DNA of 64,000 nt from Kibdelosporangium sp040675465 (GTDB lineage Bacteria > Actinomycetota > Actinomycetes > Mycobacteriales > Pseudonocardiaceae), in NCBI RefSeq assembly GCF_040675465.1, contig NZ_JBFAPA010000003.1, positions 434,001-498,000 on the forward strand. The letters are read 5' to 3'. Below the pieces are notes generated by a model. That model had not been told where the DNA came from, did not search any database, and saw only the letters and a list, made by a program, of their open reading frames with translations. Positions 1-8,672 of the stretch are shown here, in pieces. Position numbers and translations under genes: made by a program. The first letter of the stretch is position 1. Each line of letters begins with the position of its first letter.

Positions 1-306
1 CCAGTCCGGCGGCGCCATGGTCACACCGGTGTTCGCCGGGTTCTCGCCAACCACAGGCAACCCAGCGAAGTCCGACGGCTCGTGCACGCTGGCGATCACG
101 GTCTCCAGCGGAACCTCAAGGCCTTGCGCGAGTTGCTCCATGCCCGCGGACTTGCCGATGCCAGGTTCGCCCCACAGCAACACAGGCAGGTTCGCGGCGA
201 CGGCGAGCGCAAGTGCCTCGTGCTGTGGGTTCGTGGCCGGTTCGGTCCGGGTGGCGCTCAGCCGCGCGATCAGCTGGTCGGCAGCGGCCAACGGGTCAGC
301 CGACAT
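1..306 (-). CDS. MoxR-type AAA ATPase, 3' end outside window
   Basis: The visible 102 residues begin MSADPLAAADQLIARL and contain a Walker A motif, GEPGIGKSA, at about residues 46-54, followed by the helix typical of MoxR/RavA-type AAA+ ATPases. Such ATPases usually act as chaperones that load or remodel a von Willebrand-factor-A partner protein. The start codon lies 11 bp inside the end of the upstream ankyrin gene, so the two are probably translated together. The gene runs off the left edge, so Walker B and the partner genes are not visible. The family assignment is good; the exact role cannot be told. Confidence 0.8.
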   Translation of the reverse strand, partial: MSADPLAAADQLIARLSATRTEPATNPQHEALALAVAANLPVLLWGEPGIGKSAGMEQLAQGLEVPLETVIASVHEPSDFAGLPVVGENPANTGVTMAPPDW

Positions 307-1786
307 CGATGAAAGGCAAATCTGTGCGCTTGTTCCAGTGGATGAGAGTGCCGAGGGTGCGGCGGAGGTCGTCGGTGGCGTCGGTCCGCGCACCCGCTTC
401 GATCAGCGCCCGGACCAGGGCGGCCGAGCCGCCGTCGCCGACCGCCACATGCAGCGGTGTGCGCCCTTCGTGGTCCCGCGCCTCCAGGTCGAGCCCCGCC
501 TTGAGCAGCCTCGGCAACACCTGCTCGAAGTCCACGTGATGCACCACATGCAGCAGCGTCTGCTTGCGTCCATTGCGGACGAACGGGTCGAACCCCATGT
601 CCAGCAACGCGAGCACCGCGGCCGTGTCGCCGTGCCGCATCCGCGTGAACATCGCGTCGCGTTGCAGGCGCAGGGCCTTGTGCGGCCGTTTGCCGTCCCG
701 CAACCGTTCCTGCGCCTCGAAGCAGCCGGAGATCTGGCCGCCGAACGCCTTCAGCGCCCGTTCGCGACGGTGTTCCGCCTCGGTGTGCGGGGTCCTGAGA
801 ACACCGTCCCGCATCGCGACGACGTGCCATTCCCCTTGGCAGCGCACGCGAACCTCAGACAGCTCAAGCGGTTGCGGCTCGGGGATCTCGCCGGTCCACT
901 CCGGGAACAGCGATTCCCGGACGAGCGGATGCAGCTCGCCGGGAGTCAGCTTGCCGCGCCGGATCAGCTCCAGATCCGGCAGTAGGTAGGCGTTCGCGTC
1001 CGGGATACGGCGAAGGTCGTTGACGGGCAGGACTCTGGCGATCGGGCCGTCCAGCAACAGGCCGGTCGAGCCGGCGAGCTGGGCCGAGGACCGTTCGCGC
1101 GGCAGCCGGGTCAGGATCAGCGGCCGCTCGGCCAGATCCTCAGCCGCGCGCGGGGTGTACCACGGCCACGTGCGCCGGATGCCCGTCTGGTCCAGTTCCT
1201 TGCCGACCGCCCGGAACGCGGCTTCGGCCTGGCCGCGCCGCTGCAGGACGACGAGCCACTCCGTGTACGCCGCCGGGTCATCGGTGCCAGGGTCGGTCTC
1301 GGGCAGTTCGGCTGGTGTGCCGTCGCGGTGGAAGAACGGCGCCCGATCGCCGCCACCACACCGGATCCGCAGCTCGTCGGCGTGGTCGGCGTGCCAGAGG
1401 TGTCTGCTGTCCGTCCAGTCCAGAACGGACTGCTGGCGCTCGGGTTCCATGGTGCCGAAGGCGAGGGTGAGCCGCTGGTGTCCGTCCACCCTGGACGGCG
1501 TGCGCAGGTACAGCTCGCCCTCGGGCCGGGTGACCAGGACGATCCACAGCCGGGGCACCAGGCTGTCCCGGCCACCGAGCACCCGGGGCAGGTGCCAGCG
1601 GACCAGGTCGGGCGCGAACCCCGGCTCGGCGAACTCGTCCGGAACATCCTCGATGTCCACATTGGCCGCAGCGCACGCGGCACGCCAGTCGCCTTGCCGC
1701 CGCGCCTCGGTGACGGCGTCGATCATCGACCGGGGCACGGCGTGACGCCGCACGCGTAACCAGCTGTTGACCTCGTCGGGTGTCAT
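296..1786 (-). CDS. Ankyrin-repeat protein of unknown function
   Basis: The product is 496 residues with no signal peptide or membrane segment. The C-terminal 120 residues carry ankyrin repeats (for example TLLHVVHHVDFEQVLPRLL and RTPLHVAVGDGG, each followed by an ALIEAGA-like helix). The N-terminal 370 residues match nothing I recognise; they are rich in Trp, Arg and Pro. It overlaps the start of the MoxR-type ATPase gene by 11 bp, which suggests that the two products work together, perhaps with the ankyrin protein acting as an adaptor for the ATPase. The function is inference. Confidence 0.8.
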   Translation of the reverse strand: MTPDEVNSWLRVRRHAVPRSMIDAVTEARRQGDWRAACAAANVDIEDVPDEFAEPGFAPDLVRWHLPRVLGGRDSLVPRLWIVLVTRPEGELYLRTPSRVDGHQRLTLAFGTMEPERQQSVLDWTDSRHLWHADHADELRIRCGGGDRAPFFHRDGTPAELPETDPGTDDPAAYTEWLVVLQRRGQAEAAFRAVGKELDQTGIRRTWPWYTPRAAEDLAERPLILTRLPRERSSAQLAGSTGLLLDGPIARVLPVNDLRRIPDANAYLLPDLELIRRGKLTPGELHPLVRESLFPEWTGEIPEPQPLELSEVRVRCQGEWHVVAMRDGVLRTPHTEAEHRRERALKAFGGQISGCFEAQERLRDGKRPHKALRLQRDAMFTRMRHGDTAAVLALLDMGFDPFVRNGRKQTLLHVVHHVDFEQVLPRLLKAGLDLEARDHEGRTPLHVAVGDGGSAALVRALIEAGARTDATDDLRRTLGTLIHWNKRTDLPFIDVG

Positions 1787-1806
1787 CTCTCCACCGTGTA
1801 TCGGGG

Positions 1807-1881
1807 CAAGACCGGCCGGATTCGAACCGGCGTCCTCCAGCGTTGAGAGCTTGGGCGCGTCGACCTCTGCGCTACGGCCTT
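1807..1881 (-). tRNA. tRNA-like gene with non-canonical anticodon loop
   Basis: The 75 nt on the minus strand fold into a full cloverleaf: acceptor AAGGCCG paired with CGGTCTT (one G-U), positions TA at 8-9, a GCGC/GCGC D stem, an anticodon stem CAAGC/GCTGG with one A-G mismatch, a five-base variable region AGGAC, and a perfect T arm GCCGG-TTCGAAT-CCGGC. The anticodon loop reads TCTCAAC, which would place C at position 33 instead of the near-universal U and give TCA, a UGA-reading anticodon. A one-base slip would give CTC (Glu). No CCA is encoded. It may be a decayed or specialised tRNA, so the isotype is left open. Confidence 0.6.
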
Positions 1882-2036
1882 GCCAAGGCGAAGACTAGCA
1901 ACGCGGGGGTAGCCGTTTTTCTGGCAACCGGGAACGAACTCCCACCCATCGGCCCTAATCAGGCGCGACGCCGTTACATAGCGTCGGAGGCATGGATCCG
2001 GCGGCCCGAGCCGGTCCCAGAGTTCCGGGAGACCCC

Positions 2037-3410
2037 ATGCCCCTGCGTCGCCTCGCCACGGTGGTGGCTTCGGCCACCCTGCTGGCTCCCCTGTTCGGGG
2101 CGACCGCCCACGCTGCCCCCGTCGACGCCCAGCAGGGTCTGCAGCTGGTCGCTGTCCGCGACTCCCTGCTGGCCACGCACTACTGGTACGTCCAGACCTA
2201 CGCCGGTCACAAGGTCCTCGACAGCTACTACGTCAAGCACGTCGACAAGAGGACCGGTGAGGTCAGCATCGACGACGGCCGCCAGGCCGTGGGCAAGCTC
2301 GCCGAGACGCCGTCCGTCTCCGCCGCGTCGGCCGCGGCAGCCGCGGGCGACCAGGCCGCGCCCAACGATGTGTCGGTGTGGCAGGGCAAATTGGTGTACT
2401 CGGTGCTGAAGAACACCGGCAAGGGCACCGTCCGCACCATTGTGGACGCTCAGTCTGGCCAGGTGCTCAACGAGCAGAGCCTGGTCAAGCACGTCAACGG
2501 CACCGGCAAGGTGTTCTCCCCCAACCCGGTCGCGAGCCTGCAGAACGAGTCGCTGACCGACCAGAACGACAAGGACTCGGCGGTTCCGTCCACCGCGTAC
2601 AAGTCGGTCTCGCTGACCGATCTGGACGGTTCGGGCTACCTGTCCGGCAGCTACGCCAAGATCACCGACCCGAAGAACAAACAGCCGAAGTCCACCACGA
2701 ACACCTTCAACTACACGCGCAACAACGACTTCTTCGAGCAGGTGATGGCCTACTACAGCGTCACCGAGACCCAGAAGTACATCCACAGCCTCGGTTTCAC
2801 CAACGTGAACAACGAGGCCCAGGACCTCAAGACCACCGGGCTGTCGGACGACAACTCGTTCTACGACCCCAGCACCGACCAGATCACGTTCGGCACCGGC
2901 GGTGTCGACGACGCCGAGGACGCCGAGGTCATCTGGCACGAGTACGGCCACGCCATCCAGGACGCGCAGGTCCCCGGCTTCGGCTCGACCGTCGAGGCGG
3001 GCAGCATCGGCGAGGGCTTCGGCGACTGGTGGGCCATGATCATGTCCTCCGCCGTCCAGCAGGACACCGCGACGACCCCGATCGCCTGCATCGCCGACTG
3101 GGACGCCACCTCCTACACCTCCGGCACCCCGCACTGCCTGCGCCGCACCGACACCAACCTCACCTACGCCGACCGCGACGGTGAGGTCCACGACGACGGC
3201 CAGATCTGGAGCCGCGCCCTCTTCGACATCTACAAGGCCTTCGGCCGCGACAAGTCGGCCAAGCTCATCCTCGAGTCCCACTTCACCTACAAGCCCAACA
3301 CCACCATGGCTCAGGCCGCCAACGCGACCGTCGCCACCGCGAAGAAGCTCTTCGGCACCACGGACGCCGCCAAGGTGACCGCCGCCTTCCACTCCCGCGG
3401 CATCATCTAA
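2037..3410 (+). CDS. Secreted zinc metalloprotease (gluzincin, M4/M36-like)
   Basis: The 457-residue precursor has a Sec signal peptide (MPLRRLATVVASATLLAPLF, cleavage near ATAHAA) and a propeptide. The catalytic domain carries the HEYGH zinc motif and the downstream glutamate motif GEGFGDWW, spaced as in M36 fungalysin-like and M4 peptidases. It should act outside the cell as a neutral protease. The start at 2037 is preferred to an upstream in-frame ATG at 1992 because GGGAG lies five bases before it and the signal peptide then begins at residue 1. An inverted repeat just downstream should end the transcript. It stands alone with no obvious partner. Confidence 0.88.
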   Translation: MPLRRLATVVASATLLAPLFGATAHAAPVDAQQGLQLVAVRDSLLATHYWYVQTYAGHKVLDSYYVKHVDKRTGEVSIDDGRQAVGKLAETPSVSAASAAAAAGDQAAPNDVSVWQGKLVYSVLKNTGKGTVRTIVDAQSGQVLNEQSLVKHVNGTGKVFSPNPVASLQNESLTDQNDKDSAVPSTAYKSVSLTDLDGSGYLSGSYAKITDPKNKQPKSTTNTFNYTRNNDFFEQVMAYYSVTETQKYIHSLGFTNVNNEAQDLKTTGLSDDNSFYDPSTDQITFGTGGVDDAEDAEVIWHEYGHAIQDAQVPGFGSTVEAGSIGEGFGDWWAMIMSSAVQQDTATTPIACIADWDATSYTSGTPHCLRRTDTNLTYADRDGEVHDDGQIWSRALFDIYKAFGRDKSAKLILESHFTYKPNTTMAQAANATVATAKKLFGTTDAAKVTAAFHSRGII

Positions 3411-3431
3411 CGCACCCAAGGACCCTGTCCC

Positions 3432-3464
3432 TCAGGGGCGTCGCCGACCCGGTGGCGCCCCTGA
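3432..3464 (+). terminator. Intrinsic-type hairpin after the metalloprotease
   Basis: A 9-bp inverted repeat (TCAGGGGCG / CGCCCCTGA) begins 22 bp after the protease stop and is followed by AGCTTT. Confidence 0.6.
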
Positions 3465-3617
3465 AGCTTTCTCCGGGTCCAGAGGACCGGGCACAACCCT
3501 CACCTCCCACCGAGGCTCACCAGGTTCCGCCTCACCCCTGTCCGGAAACCTTTACACACCCCCGGTTGCCCCAATCGGCCGATCAGCGAGCAACCAAGCG
3601 TTTGTTAGGCTCGGCCC

Positions 3618-4691
3618 ATGATTGCCACGGTGGTGTGGGGTACGGGCAATGTCGGCCGTGCTGCGATCCGGGCGGTGGAGGCCCATCCAGGGCTGAAGCT
3701 GGCCGGGGTGGTGGTGAACAACCCGGACAAGGTGGGCAAGGACGCGGGCATCCTCGCAGGTCTGCACCACGAGCTGGGGGTCACCGCGACCGGCGACGCC
3801 GACGCGGTCCTGGCCGCCAGCCCCCGCGCGGTGGTGTACGCCGCGTCCGGCGAGGTCCGGCCGCTGGAGGCGATCGCGGACATCGCGAAGGCCGTCAAGG
3901 CGGGCGCGGTGGTGGTCTCGCCGAGTGTGTACGCCCTCTACGACCATCGCAACGCGCCCAAGGAGTTCACCGACCCGATCCACGAGGCCATCGCGCAGGG
4001 CGGCGGCAGCCTGTTCGTGTCGGGCGTGGACCCGGGCTGGGGCAACGACATCCTGCCGGTGCTGATGACCGGTCTGGCCAGCACGATCGATGTCGTGCGG
4101 TGCCAGGAGATCTTCGACTACTCCACCTATGAGCAGCCCGACTCGGTGCGCTACCTGGTGGGGATGGGCCAGCCGATGGACTACCAGCCGCCGATGCTGG
4201 CGCCGATGGTGCCGAGCATGGTGTGGGGCGGGCAGATCCGGCTCATCGCCAAGGCGCTCAACGCCGAGATCCAGGAGATCAAGGAGACCGTGGACCGCCG
4301 CCCGCTCGAGAAGACCGTCACCACCAGGACGATGGGCGAGTTCGAGGCGGGTACGCAGGGCGCGATCCGGTTCGAGGTGCAGGGCATCGTCGAAGGCGAG
4401 CCGAGAATCGTGATCGAGCACGTGACCCGGATCCACCCCGGCTGTGCGCCGGACTGGCCGCAACCGCCCAGCGGCGCCGGGGCACACCGCGTGATCATCG
4501 AGGGGCGCCCGCGGATCGAGATCACCGTCGAGGCCACCGACGAGGGCGAGAACCGTTCCGCCGGCGGGAACGCGACCGCGGTGGGACGGCTGGTGAACGC
4601 GATCGGCTGGCTCGCCGAGGCCGGGCCGGGTTTCTACGACGCGCTCGACGTGCCCCTGCGGCCCGTGACCGGCAAGCTCGGAAGGAAGTAG
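3618..4691 (+). CDS. DapB-like NAD(P)H-dependent reductase
   Basis: The 357-residue protein opens with a Rossmann nucleotide-binding segment, VVWGTGNVGRAAI, and is of the kind often annotated as dihydrodipicolinate reductase in mycobacteria and relatives, related to 2,4-diaminopentanoate dehydrogenase. It is longer than the lysine-pathway DapB (about 250 residues), so it is unlikely to be that enzyme. It is cytosolic, with no signal or membrane segments. The next gene, an AhpD/CMD protein, starts 2 bp after its stop, so the two form an operon. The substrate is unknown; a role in degrading lipids or steroids would fit the neighbourhood but is inference. Confidence 0.75.
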   Translation: MIATVVWGTGNVGRAAIRAVEAHPGLKLAGVVVNNPDKVGKDAGILAGLHHELGVTATGDADAVLAASPRAVVYAASGEVRPLEAIADIAKAVKAGAVVVSPSVYALYDHRNAPKEFTDPIHEAIAQGGGSLFVSGVDPGWGNDILPVLMTGLASTIDVVRCQEIFDYSTYEQPDSVRYLVGMGQPMDYQPPMLAPMVPSMVWGGQIRLIAKALNAEIQEIKETVDRRPLEKTVTTRTMGEFEAGTQGAIRFEVQGIVEGEPRIVIEHVTRIHPGCAPDWPQPPSGAGAHRVIIEGRPRIEITVEATDEGENRSAGGNATAVGRLVNAIGWLAEAGPGFYDALDVPLRPVTGKLGRK

Positions 4692-4693
4692 CG

Positions 4694-5185
4694 ATGCGGA
4701 TCGACATTCCCGAGGGCAAGGACCCGATCGCGTACGTGTGGGGCGAGATGGTCCCGGGCATCGGCCAGGCCGCGGCGAACTTCTCGCTTTCCGTGTATGC
4801 CAACACAACGCTGGGGCTGCGCGAGTTCGAGGCGGCCCGGCTGCGGATCGCCCAGATCAACGGCTGCATGTTCTGCATGGACTGGCGCACCGAGAAGGAC
4901 GGCCAGAAGGTCGAGGAGAGCTTCATCGACGCCGTGACCGACTGGCGCACAACGGATGCGTTCGACGACCGGACCCGGCTGGCCGCCGAGTACGCCGAAC
5001 GCTACGCGGTCGACCACCACGGCCTGGACGAGGAGTTCTGGGGCCGGATGTCGAAACACTATACACAGCAGGAGATCGTCGAGCTGAGCATGAGCATCGG
5101 CTCGTGGCTGGCGTTCGGCCGGCTCAACCACGTCCTCGGCCTGGACGCGATCTGCGTTCTGCCCAGCCGGATGCAGTCGCAATAG
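4694..5185 (+). CDS. Carboxymuconolactone decarboxylase / AhpD-family protein
   Basis: The 163-residue protein carries the CMFC cysteine pair in the setting INGCMFCMDWR, the redox motif of AhpD-like members of the CMD family. Such proteins act as alkylhydroperoxidases or thiol-disulfide partners. It starts 2 bp after the DapB-like gene with GGAAGGAAG upstream, so it is translated from the same transcript. A bidirectional hairpin lies between it and the convergent cholesterol oxidase gene. The family is secure and the substrate unknown. Confidence 0.8.
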   Translation: MRIDIPEGKDPIAYVWGEMVPGIGQAAANFSLSVYANTTLGLREFEAARLRIAQINGCMFCMDWRTEKDGQKVEESFIDAVTDWRTTDAFDDRTRLAAEYAERYAVDHHGLDEEFWGRMSKHYTQQEIVELSMSIGSWLAFGRLNHVLGLDAICVLPSRMQSQ

Positions 5186-5193
5186 GACCCTGA

Positions 5194-5218
5194 CCGGGGC
5201 CGCGCGCCACGGCCCCGG
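5194..5218. terminator. Bidirectional hairpin between convergent genes
   Basis: A perfect 9-bp stem CCGGGGCCG / CGGCCCCGG with a 7-base loop lies in the 41-bp gap between the CMD gene and the convergent cholesterol oxidase gene. Confidence 0.65.
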
Positions 5219-5226
5219 GAAGGAAC

Positions 5227-6858
5227 CTACAGGTCGGTCGCGATGATCCGCTCGATGTTGCGCTCGGCGAGCGCGGTGATCGTGACGAACGGGTTCACGC
5301 TGGTGTTGCCCGGAATGAGCGACCCGTCGATGGCGTACAGACCGGTGTAGCCGGCCAGCCTGCCGTAGTTGTCGGTCGCCTTGTTGAGCACCGCGCCACC
5401 CAGCGGGTGGTACGTGAGGTGGTCGCCCCAAGTCTTGTACACACCGAAGAGATCGGTGCGGTAGATCGTGCCCTCCTTGGCGTTGATCTTGTCGAAGATG
5501 GTCTTGGCCATGTCAATCGCCGGCTGCTTCCACGCGGTCTGCCAGCTCAGGTCGACCTTTCCGGTGGCCGCGTTCCAGCTGAACTGGGCCCGGTTGGGGT
5601 TCTTGGTGATGGACAGGTAGAACGACGCCCAGGTCTCGATGCCGGTGGGCAGCGGTGCCACCTCGGCGAACGCGCCGCCGGCCGCCCAGTTGTCGATACC
5701 CGCGGTGGGTATGGACGACTGCACGGAGCCGGTCGGGTCCCAGATGTGGTTCGCGCGGCCGACCATGACGTTCCCGTTGTCACCCCAGCCTTTGCCGATC
5801 TCGTCGTTCAAGGCGGGCAGGGCACCGGTCGCCTTGAGCTTGGTGAGCAGCTTGCTGGTTCCGACACTGCCCGCGGCGAAGAACACCTTGTCCGCGGCCA
5901 CGATCTTGGTGGCGACCAGGTCGCCGCTGGTGTTGATCTGCTCGATGGTGACGTCGTAGCCGCCACCGCCGCGCGGGGTGACCGACGTGACGCGGTGCAG
6001 GGTCGAGATCGCCACGCGGCCGGTCGCCTTCGCCTGCGCGAGATAGGTCTTCTGCAGGGACTTCTTGCCGTAGTTGTTGCCGTACAGGATTTCCCCGGCC
6101 ACGGCGGACTTGGGCACCGTGCCGGCCGACTCCTGCTTCATGTACTCCATGTCGTACACATTGGGCACGAACACGAACGGGAAACCCGACCGTTGCGCCT
6201 GTTTGCGGCCGACCCGGGCGTACTGGTAGCAGTCCACCGTCTCCCACCAGGCCTGGTCGACGTTGTTCACGCCCAGGGTGGCGTTCGCGCGCGGGTAGTA
6301 GGTGGAGTACATCTCGTTCACGTCGACCGTCGGGAGGATCGCGCCGAAGTTCTCCCGTTTCGGCGTGACCGCCATGCCGCCGTTGACGAGCGAGCCGCCG
6401 CCGACGCCCCTGCCCTGGTAGACGATGATGCCGGCGAACTCCTCGGCGTCCAGGATGCCGGTGTAGCGCGGGATGTCCTTGTCGATCGGGAAGCCGAGGA
6501 AGTTGCTCAGCGGCTGTTTTGTCTTGGTGCGCAGCCAGTACGAACGGTTGTCGGGGGTGGTGGTGTTGGCGAAGATCTTCCCGTCCGGCCCCGGGGTGTC
6601 CCAGGCCATGCCCATCTCGACCATGTGGACGTCCACTCCGGCCTGCGCGAGCCGAAGCGCGGCAACGGATCCGCCGTAGCCGGTGCCGATGATGAGGACG
6701 GGAACGTGGGCGCCGTTGGGAATCGGCGCGGGGACAGGGGCCGCGCCCGCGGTGCGAACGCCCAATACCAGCGCACCGACGATAGAACCCGTTCCAGCGA
6801 GCAGGGCCCGCCGGCTGACACTGCCGGATACGTTGTTACGCAAGGGATCTTTGGTCAT
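5227..6858 (-). CDS. choA: Secreted cholesterol oxidase (GMC family)
   Basis: The 543-residue protein has a Tat-type leader (SRRALLAG, then a hydrophobic stretch ending in AGAAPVPAP) and an FAD-binding motif, VLIIGTGYGGSVAALRLAQAG. The ORF matches class I Streptomyces/Brevibacterium-type cholesterol oxidases along its length, with YQGRGVGGGSLVNGGMA, the active-site histidine in YHPLGG, and the conserved asparagine in NPFVTITALAERN. It oxidises and isomerises cholesterol to cholest-4-en-3-one outside the cell with non-covalent FAD. The upstream region holds an exact KstR consensus site 26 bp from the start codon, which would place the gene under sterol control. Confidence 0.93.
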   Translation of the reverse strand: MTKDPLRNNVSGSVSRRALLAGTGSIVGALVLGVRTAGAAPVPAPIPNGAHVPVLIIGTGYGGSVAALRLAQAGVDVHMVEMGMAWDTPGPDGKIFANTTTPDNRSYWLRTKTKQPLSNFLGFPIDKDIPRYTGILDAEEFAGIIVYQGRGVGGGSLVNGGMAVTPKRENFGAILPTVDVNEMYSTYYPRANATLGVNNVDQAWWETVDCYQYARVGRKQAQRSGFPFVFVPNVYDMEYMKQESAGTVPKSAVAGEILYGNNYGKKSLQKTYLAQAKATGRVAISTLHRVTSVTPRGGGGYDVTIEQINTSGDLVATKIVAADKVFFAAGSVGTSKLLTKLKATGALPALNDEIGKGWGDNGNVMVGRANHIWDPTGSVQSSIPTAGIDNWAAGGAFAEVAPLPTGIETWASFYLSITKNPNRAQFSWNAATGKVDLSWQTAWKQPAIDMAKTIFDKINAKEGTIYRTDLFGVYKTWGDHLTYHPLGGAVLNKATDNYGRLAGYTGLYAIDGSLIPGNTSVNPFVTITALAERNIERIIATDL

Positions 6859-6883
6859 GTGACATTCCTCACCGTTGAGGGAT

Positions 6884-6897
6884 TAGAACAAGTTATA
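6884..6897. promoter_or_regulatory. KstR-type operator
   Basis: TAGAACAAGTTATA fits the published KstR consensus TnnAACnnGTTnnA at every fixed position and lies 26 bp upstream of the cholesterol oxidase start. KstR is the TetR-family repressor of sterol catabolism in actinobacteria. Binding here is inference from the sequence match. Confidence 0.6.
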
Positions 6898-7024
6898 CGT
6901 CCGATGACCGATCAAGTCACTAGATACTTGCGAGTAACATTCACGTCGTTACATTCGAACAGCAGGTCAGGGGCTTCGATTGTGCTCCGAACACAAACAA
7001 AGCGCTTGCTCGGGGCGGGAACCC

Positions 7025-7034
7025 GTTCTAGAAC
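7025..7034. promoter_or_regulatory. 10-bp palindrome upstream of the amidase
   Basis: GTTCTAGAAC is a perfect 10-bp palindrome about 95 bp before the amidase start, in the divergent intergenic region shared with the cholesterol oxidase gene. It may be an operator; no regulator can be named. Confidence 0.3.
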
Positions 7035-7127
7035 AAGGGAATCGCGAGCCGAGAATCGTATTTTCGCGCCGGAATGCCTACGAAAGAACGGTTGATTCGA
7101 TCAGCGCGACGGGAGTGGGGTGGGGGT

Positions 7128-8672
7128 ATGCGCCGGATGCTCGTGCTGCTCGCCCTGGCCGCCTTCGCCGCCGGACCGGTTCCCGCCGGGGCCGATCAGG
7201 CCGTGCCCGGGTTCGACCTGGACGCGGCGACCATTCCCGATCTCCAGCACCGGATGGACCAGCACCGGCTGACCTCCGTGCGGCTGACCTCCCTGTACCT
7301 GCAACGGATCGCGACCGTCGATGAGAAGGTCCACGCGGTCATCGCGGTGAACCACCGGGCGCTGGCCGAGGCCGCGGCCAGTGACGCCCGGCACCGCTCC
7401 GGGCACACGCTCGGCCCGCTCGACGGCATCCCGGTGCTGCTCAAGGACAATGTGGACACTCGCAACCTGCCCACCACAGCCGGTTCCCGCGCGTTGCTCA
7501 ACACCCGGCCCGCGGCCGACGCCAGCCTGGTGACCAGGCTTTATCGTGGCGGAGCGGTGATCCTGGGCAAGACCAACCTGTCCGAGTGGGCGAACTTCCG
7601 GTCCACGCACTCGACGTCCGGGTGGTCCGGCGTCGGCGGCCAGACCAACAACCCCTATGTGCTGGACCGCAACCCATGCGGCTCGTCGTCGGGGTCGGGC
7701 GCGGCGATCGCTGCCACGCTGGCCCAGGTCGCGATCGGCACGGAGACCGATGGGTCGATCGTGTGCCCGGCCGGTGCCAACGATGTCGTCGGGCACAAAC
7801 CGACGCTCGGCCTGGTCAGCCGCACCGGGGTCGTGCCGATCTCCGCCGAGCAGGACACCGCGGGCCCGATGACCAGGCATGTCATCGATTCCGCGATCAC
7901 CTTGTCGGTCCTGCAGGGGCGCGACGCCAGCGATCCGGCCACCCTCAGGATCCCCGCTGACCAGCCGCGCGACTACGCGGCTCGGTTGCGGCCGGATGCG
8001 CTGCGAGGGGCGCGGATCGGCGTGTGGCGACTGTCCGGTTTGGACGCTGACGTCGATCGGGTGGTCAACACGTCCGTCGCCACGCTTCGCGCGCGAGGCG
8101 CGACGGTGGTCGACGTCGAACTGCCGTTCCAGGAAGAGGTGAACGAGAACGAGTTCCCGGCGCTGCTGACCGAGTTCCGCCGCGATCTCAACGCCTACCT
8201 GGCCGCCCGGCCGGGCGCGCCGGACACCCTGAACGACCTGATCGTGTTCAACCGCAACGATCCGGTGGAGCTGTCCAAGTTCGGCCAGGAGCTGTTCGAG
8301 CAGTCAGCGGCCGCGCCCGCGCCCACCGATCCGGTCTACCTCAAGCAACGCCAGATCGCGACGACCTCCGCCAGGCGGTCGATCGACGAGACGCTGGCGA
8401 AGCTGAAGCTGGACGCGATCATGGCGCCCACCAACAGCCCCGCCTGGAAGACCGACTACGCCGCCGGGGACGCGTTCGTGCTCGGCTCGTCCGGCCCGGC
8501 CGCGGTGGCCGGCTACCCGAACGTCTCGGTGCCGGCCGGGTTCGCCGGCCCGCTGCCGATCGGCGTGTCGTTCTTCGCCGGGCAGTGGGCGGACGCCAAG
8601 GTGCTCGCCCTGGCGGCCGCCTTCGAACGCGCTCAGCCGGCCCGTCGCGTGCCCGGGTTCCTGCCTCACTGA
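7128..8672 (+). CDS. Secreted amidase (amidase signature family)
   Basis: The 514-residue precursor starts with a short signal peptide (MRRMLVLLALAAFAAGPVPA). The Ser-Ser-Lys triad of the amidase signature family is present: lysine in LLKDNVDTRNLPTTAG, the paired serines in CGSSSGSGAAIAA, and the nucleophile region GTETDGSIVCPAGANDVVG. It hydrolyses C-N amide bonds; the secreted group is often annotated as Asp/Glu-tRNA amidotransferase A-like but acts outside the cell. ATG 7128 is chosen over 7074 because the signal peptide then begins at the N terminus and a purine-rich GGGAGTGGGG tract precedes it. It overlaps the convergent membrane-protein gene by 7 bp. Confidence 0.85.
   Translation: MRRMLVLLALAAFAAGPVPAGADQAVPGFDLDAATIPDLQHRMDQHRLTSVRLTSLYLQRIATVDEKVHAVIAVNHRALAEAAASDARHRSGHTLGPLDGIPVLLKDNVDTRNLPTTAGSRALLNTRPAADASLVTRLYRGGAVILGKTNLSEWANFRSTHSTSGWSGVGGQTNNPYVLDRNPCGSSSGSGAAIAATLAQVAIGTETDGSIVCPAGANDVVGHKPTLGLVSRTGVVPISAEQDTAGPMTRHVIDSAITLSVLQGRDASDPATLRIPADQPRDYAARLRPDALRGARIGVWRLSGLDADVDRVVNTSVATLRARGATVVDVELPFQEEVNENEFPALLTEFRRDLNAYLAARPGAPDTLNDLIVFNRNDPVELSKFGQELFEQSAAAPAPTDPVYLKQRQIATTSARRSIDETLAKLKLDAIMAPTNSPAWKTDYAAGDAFVLGSSGPAAVAGYPNVSVPAGFAGPLPIGVSFFAGQWADAKVLALAAAFERAQPARRVPGFLPH

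Noticed and set aside
17..985. 322-codon plus-strand frame over the MoxR/ankyrin genes
   Set aside because: Shadow of the real minus-strand genes; composition is not protein-like and no domain is seen.
1807..1881. Selenocysteine tRNA
   Set aside because: The anticodon could read UCA, but there is no long variable arm or 8-bp acceptor and no selenium genes are seen.
1974..3419. 481-codon minus-strand frame opposite the metalloprotease
   Set aside because: Gly/Val-rich antisense artefact of a high-G+C gene; the plus strand encodes a clear zinc protease with signal peptide.
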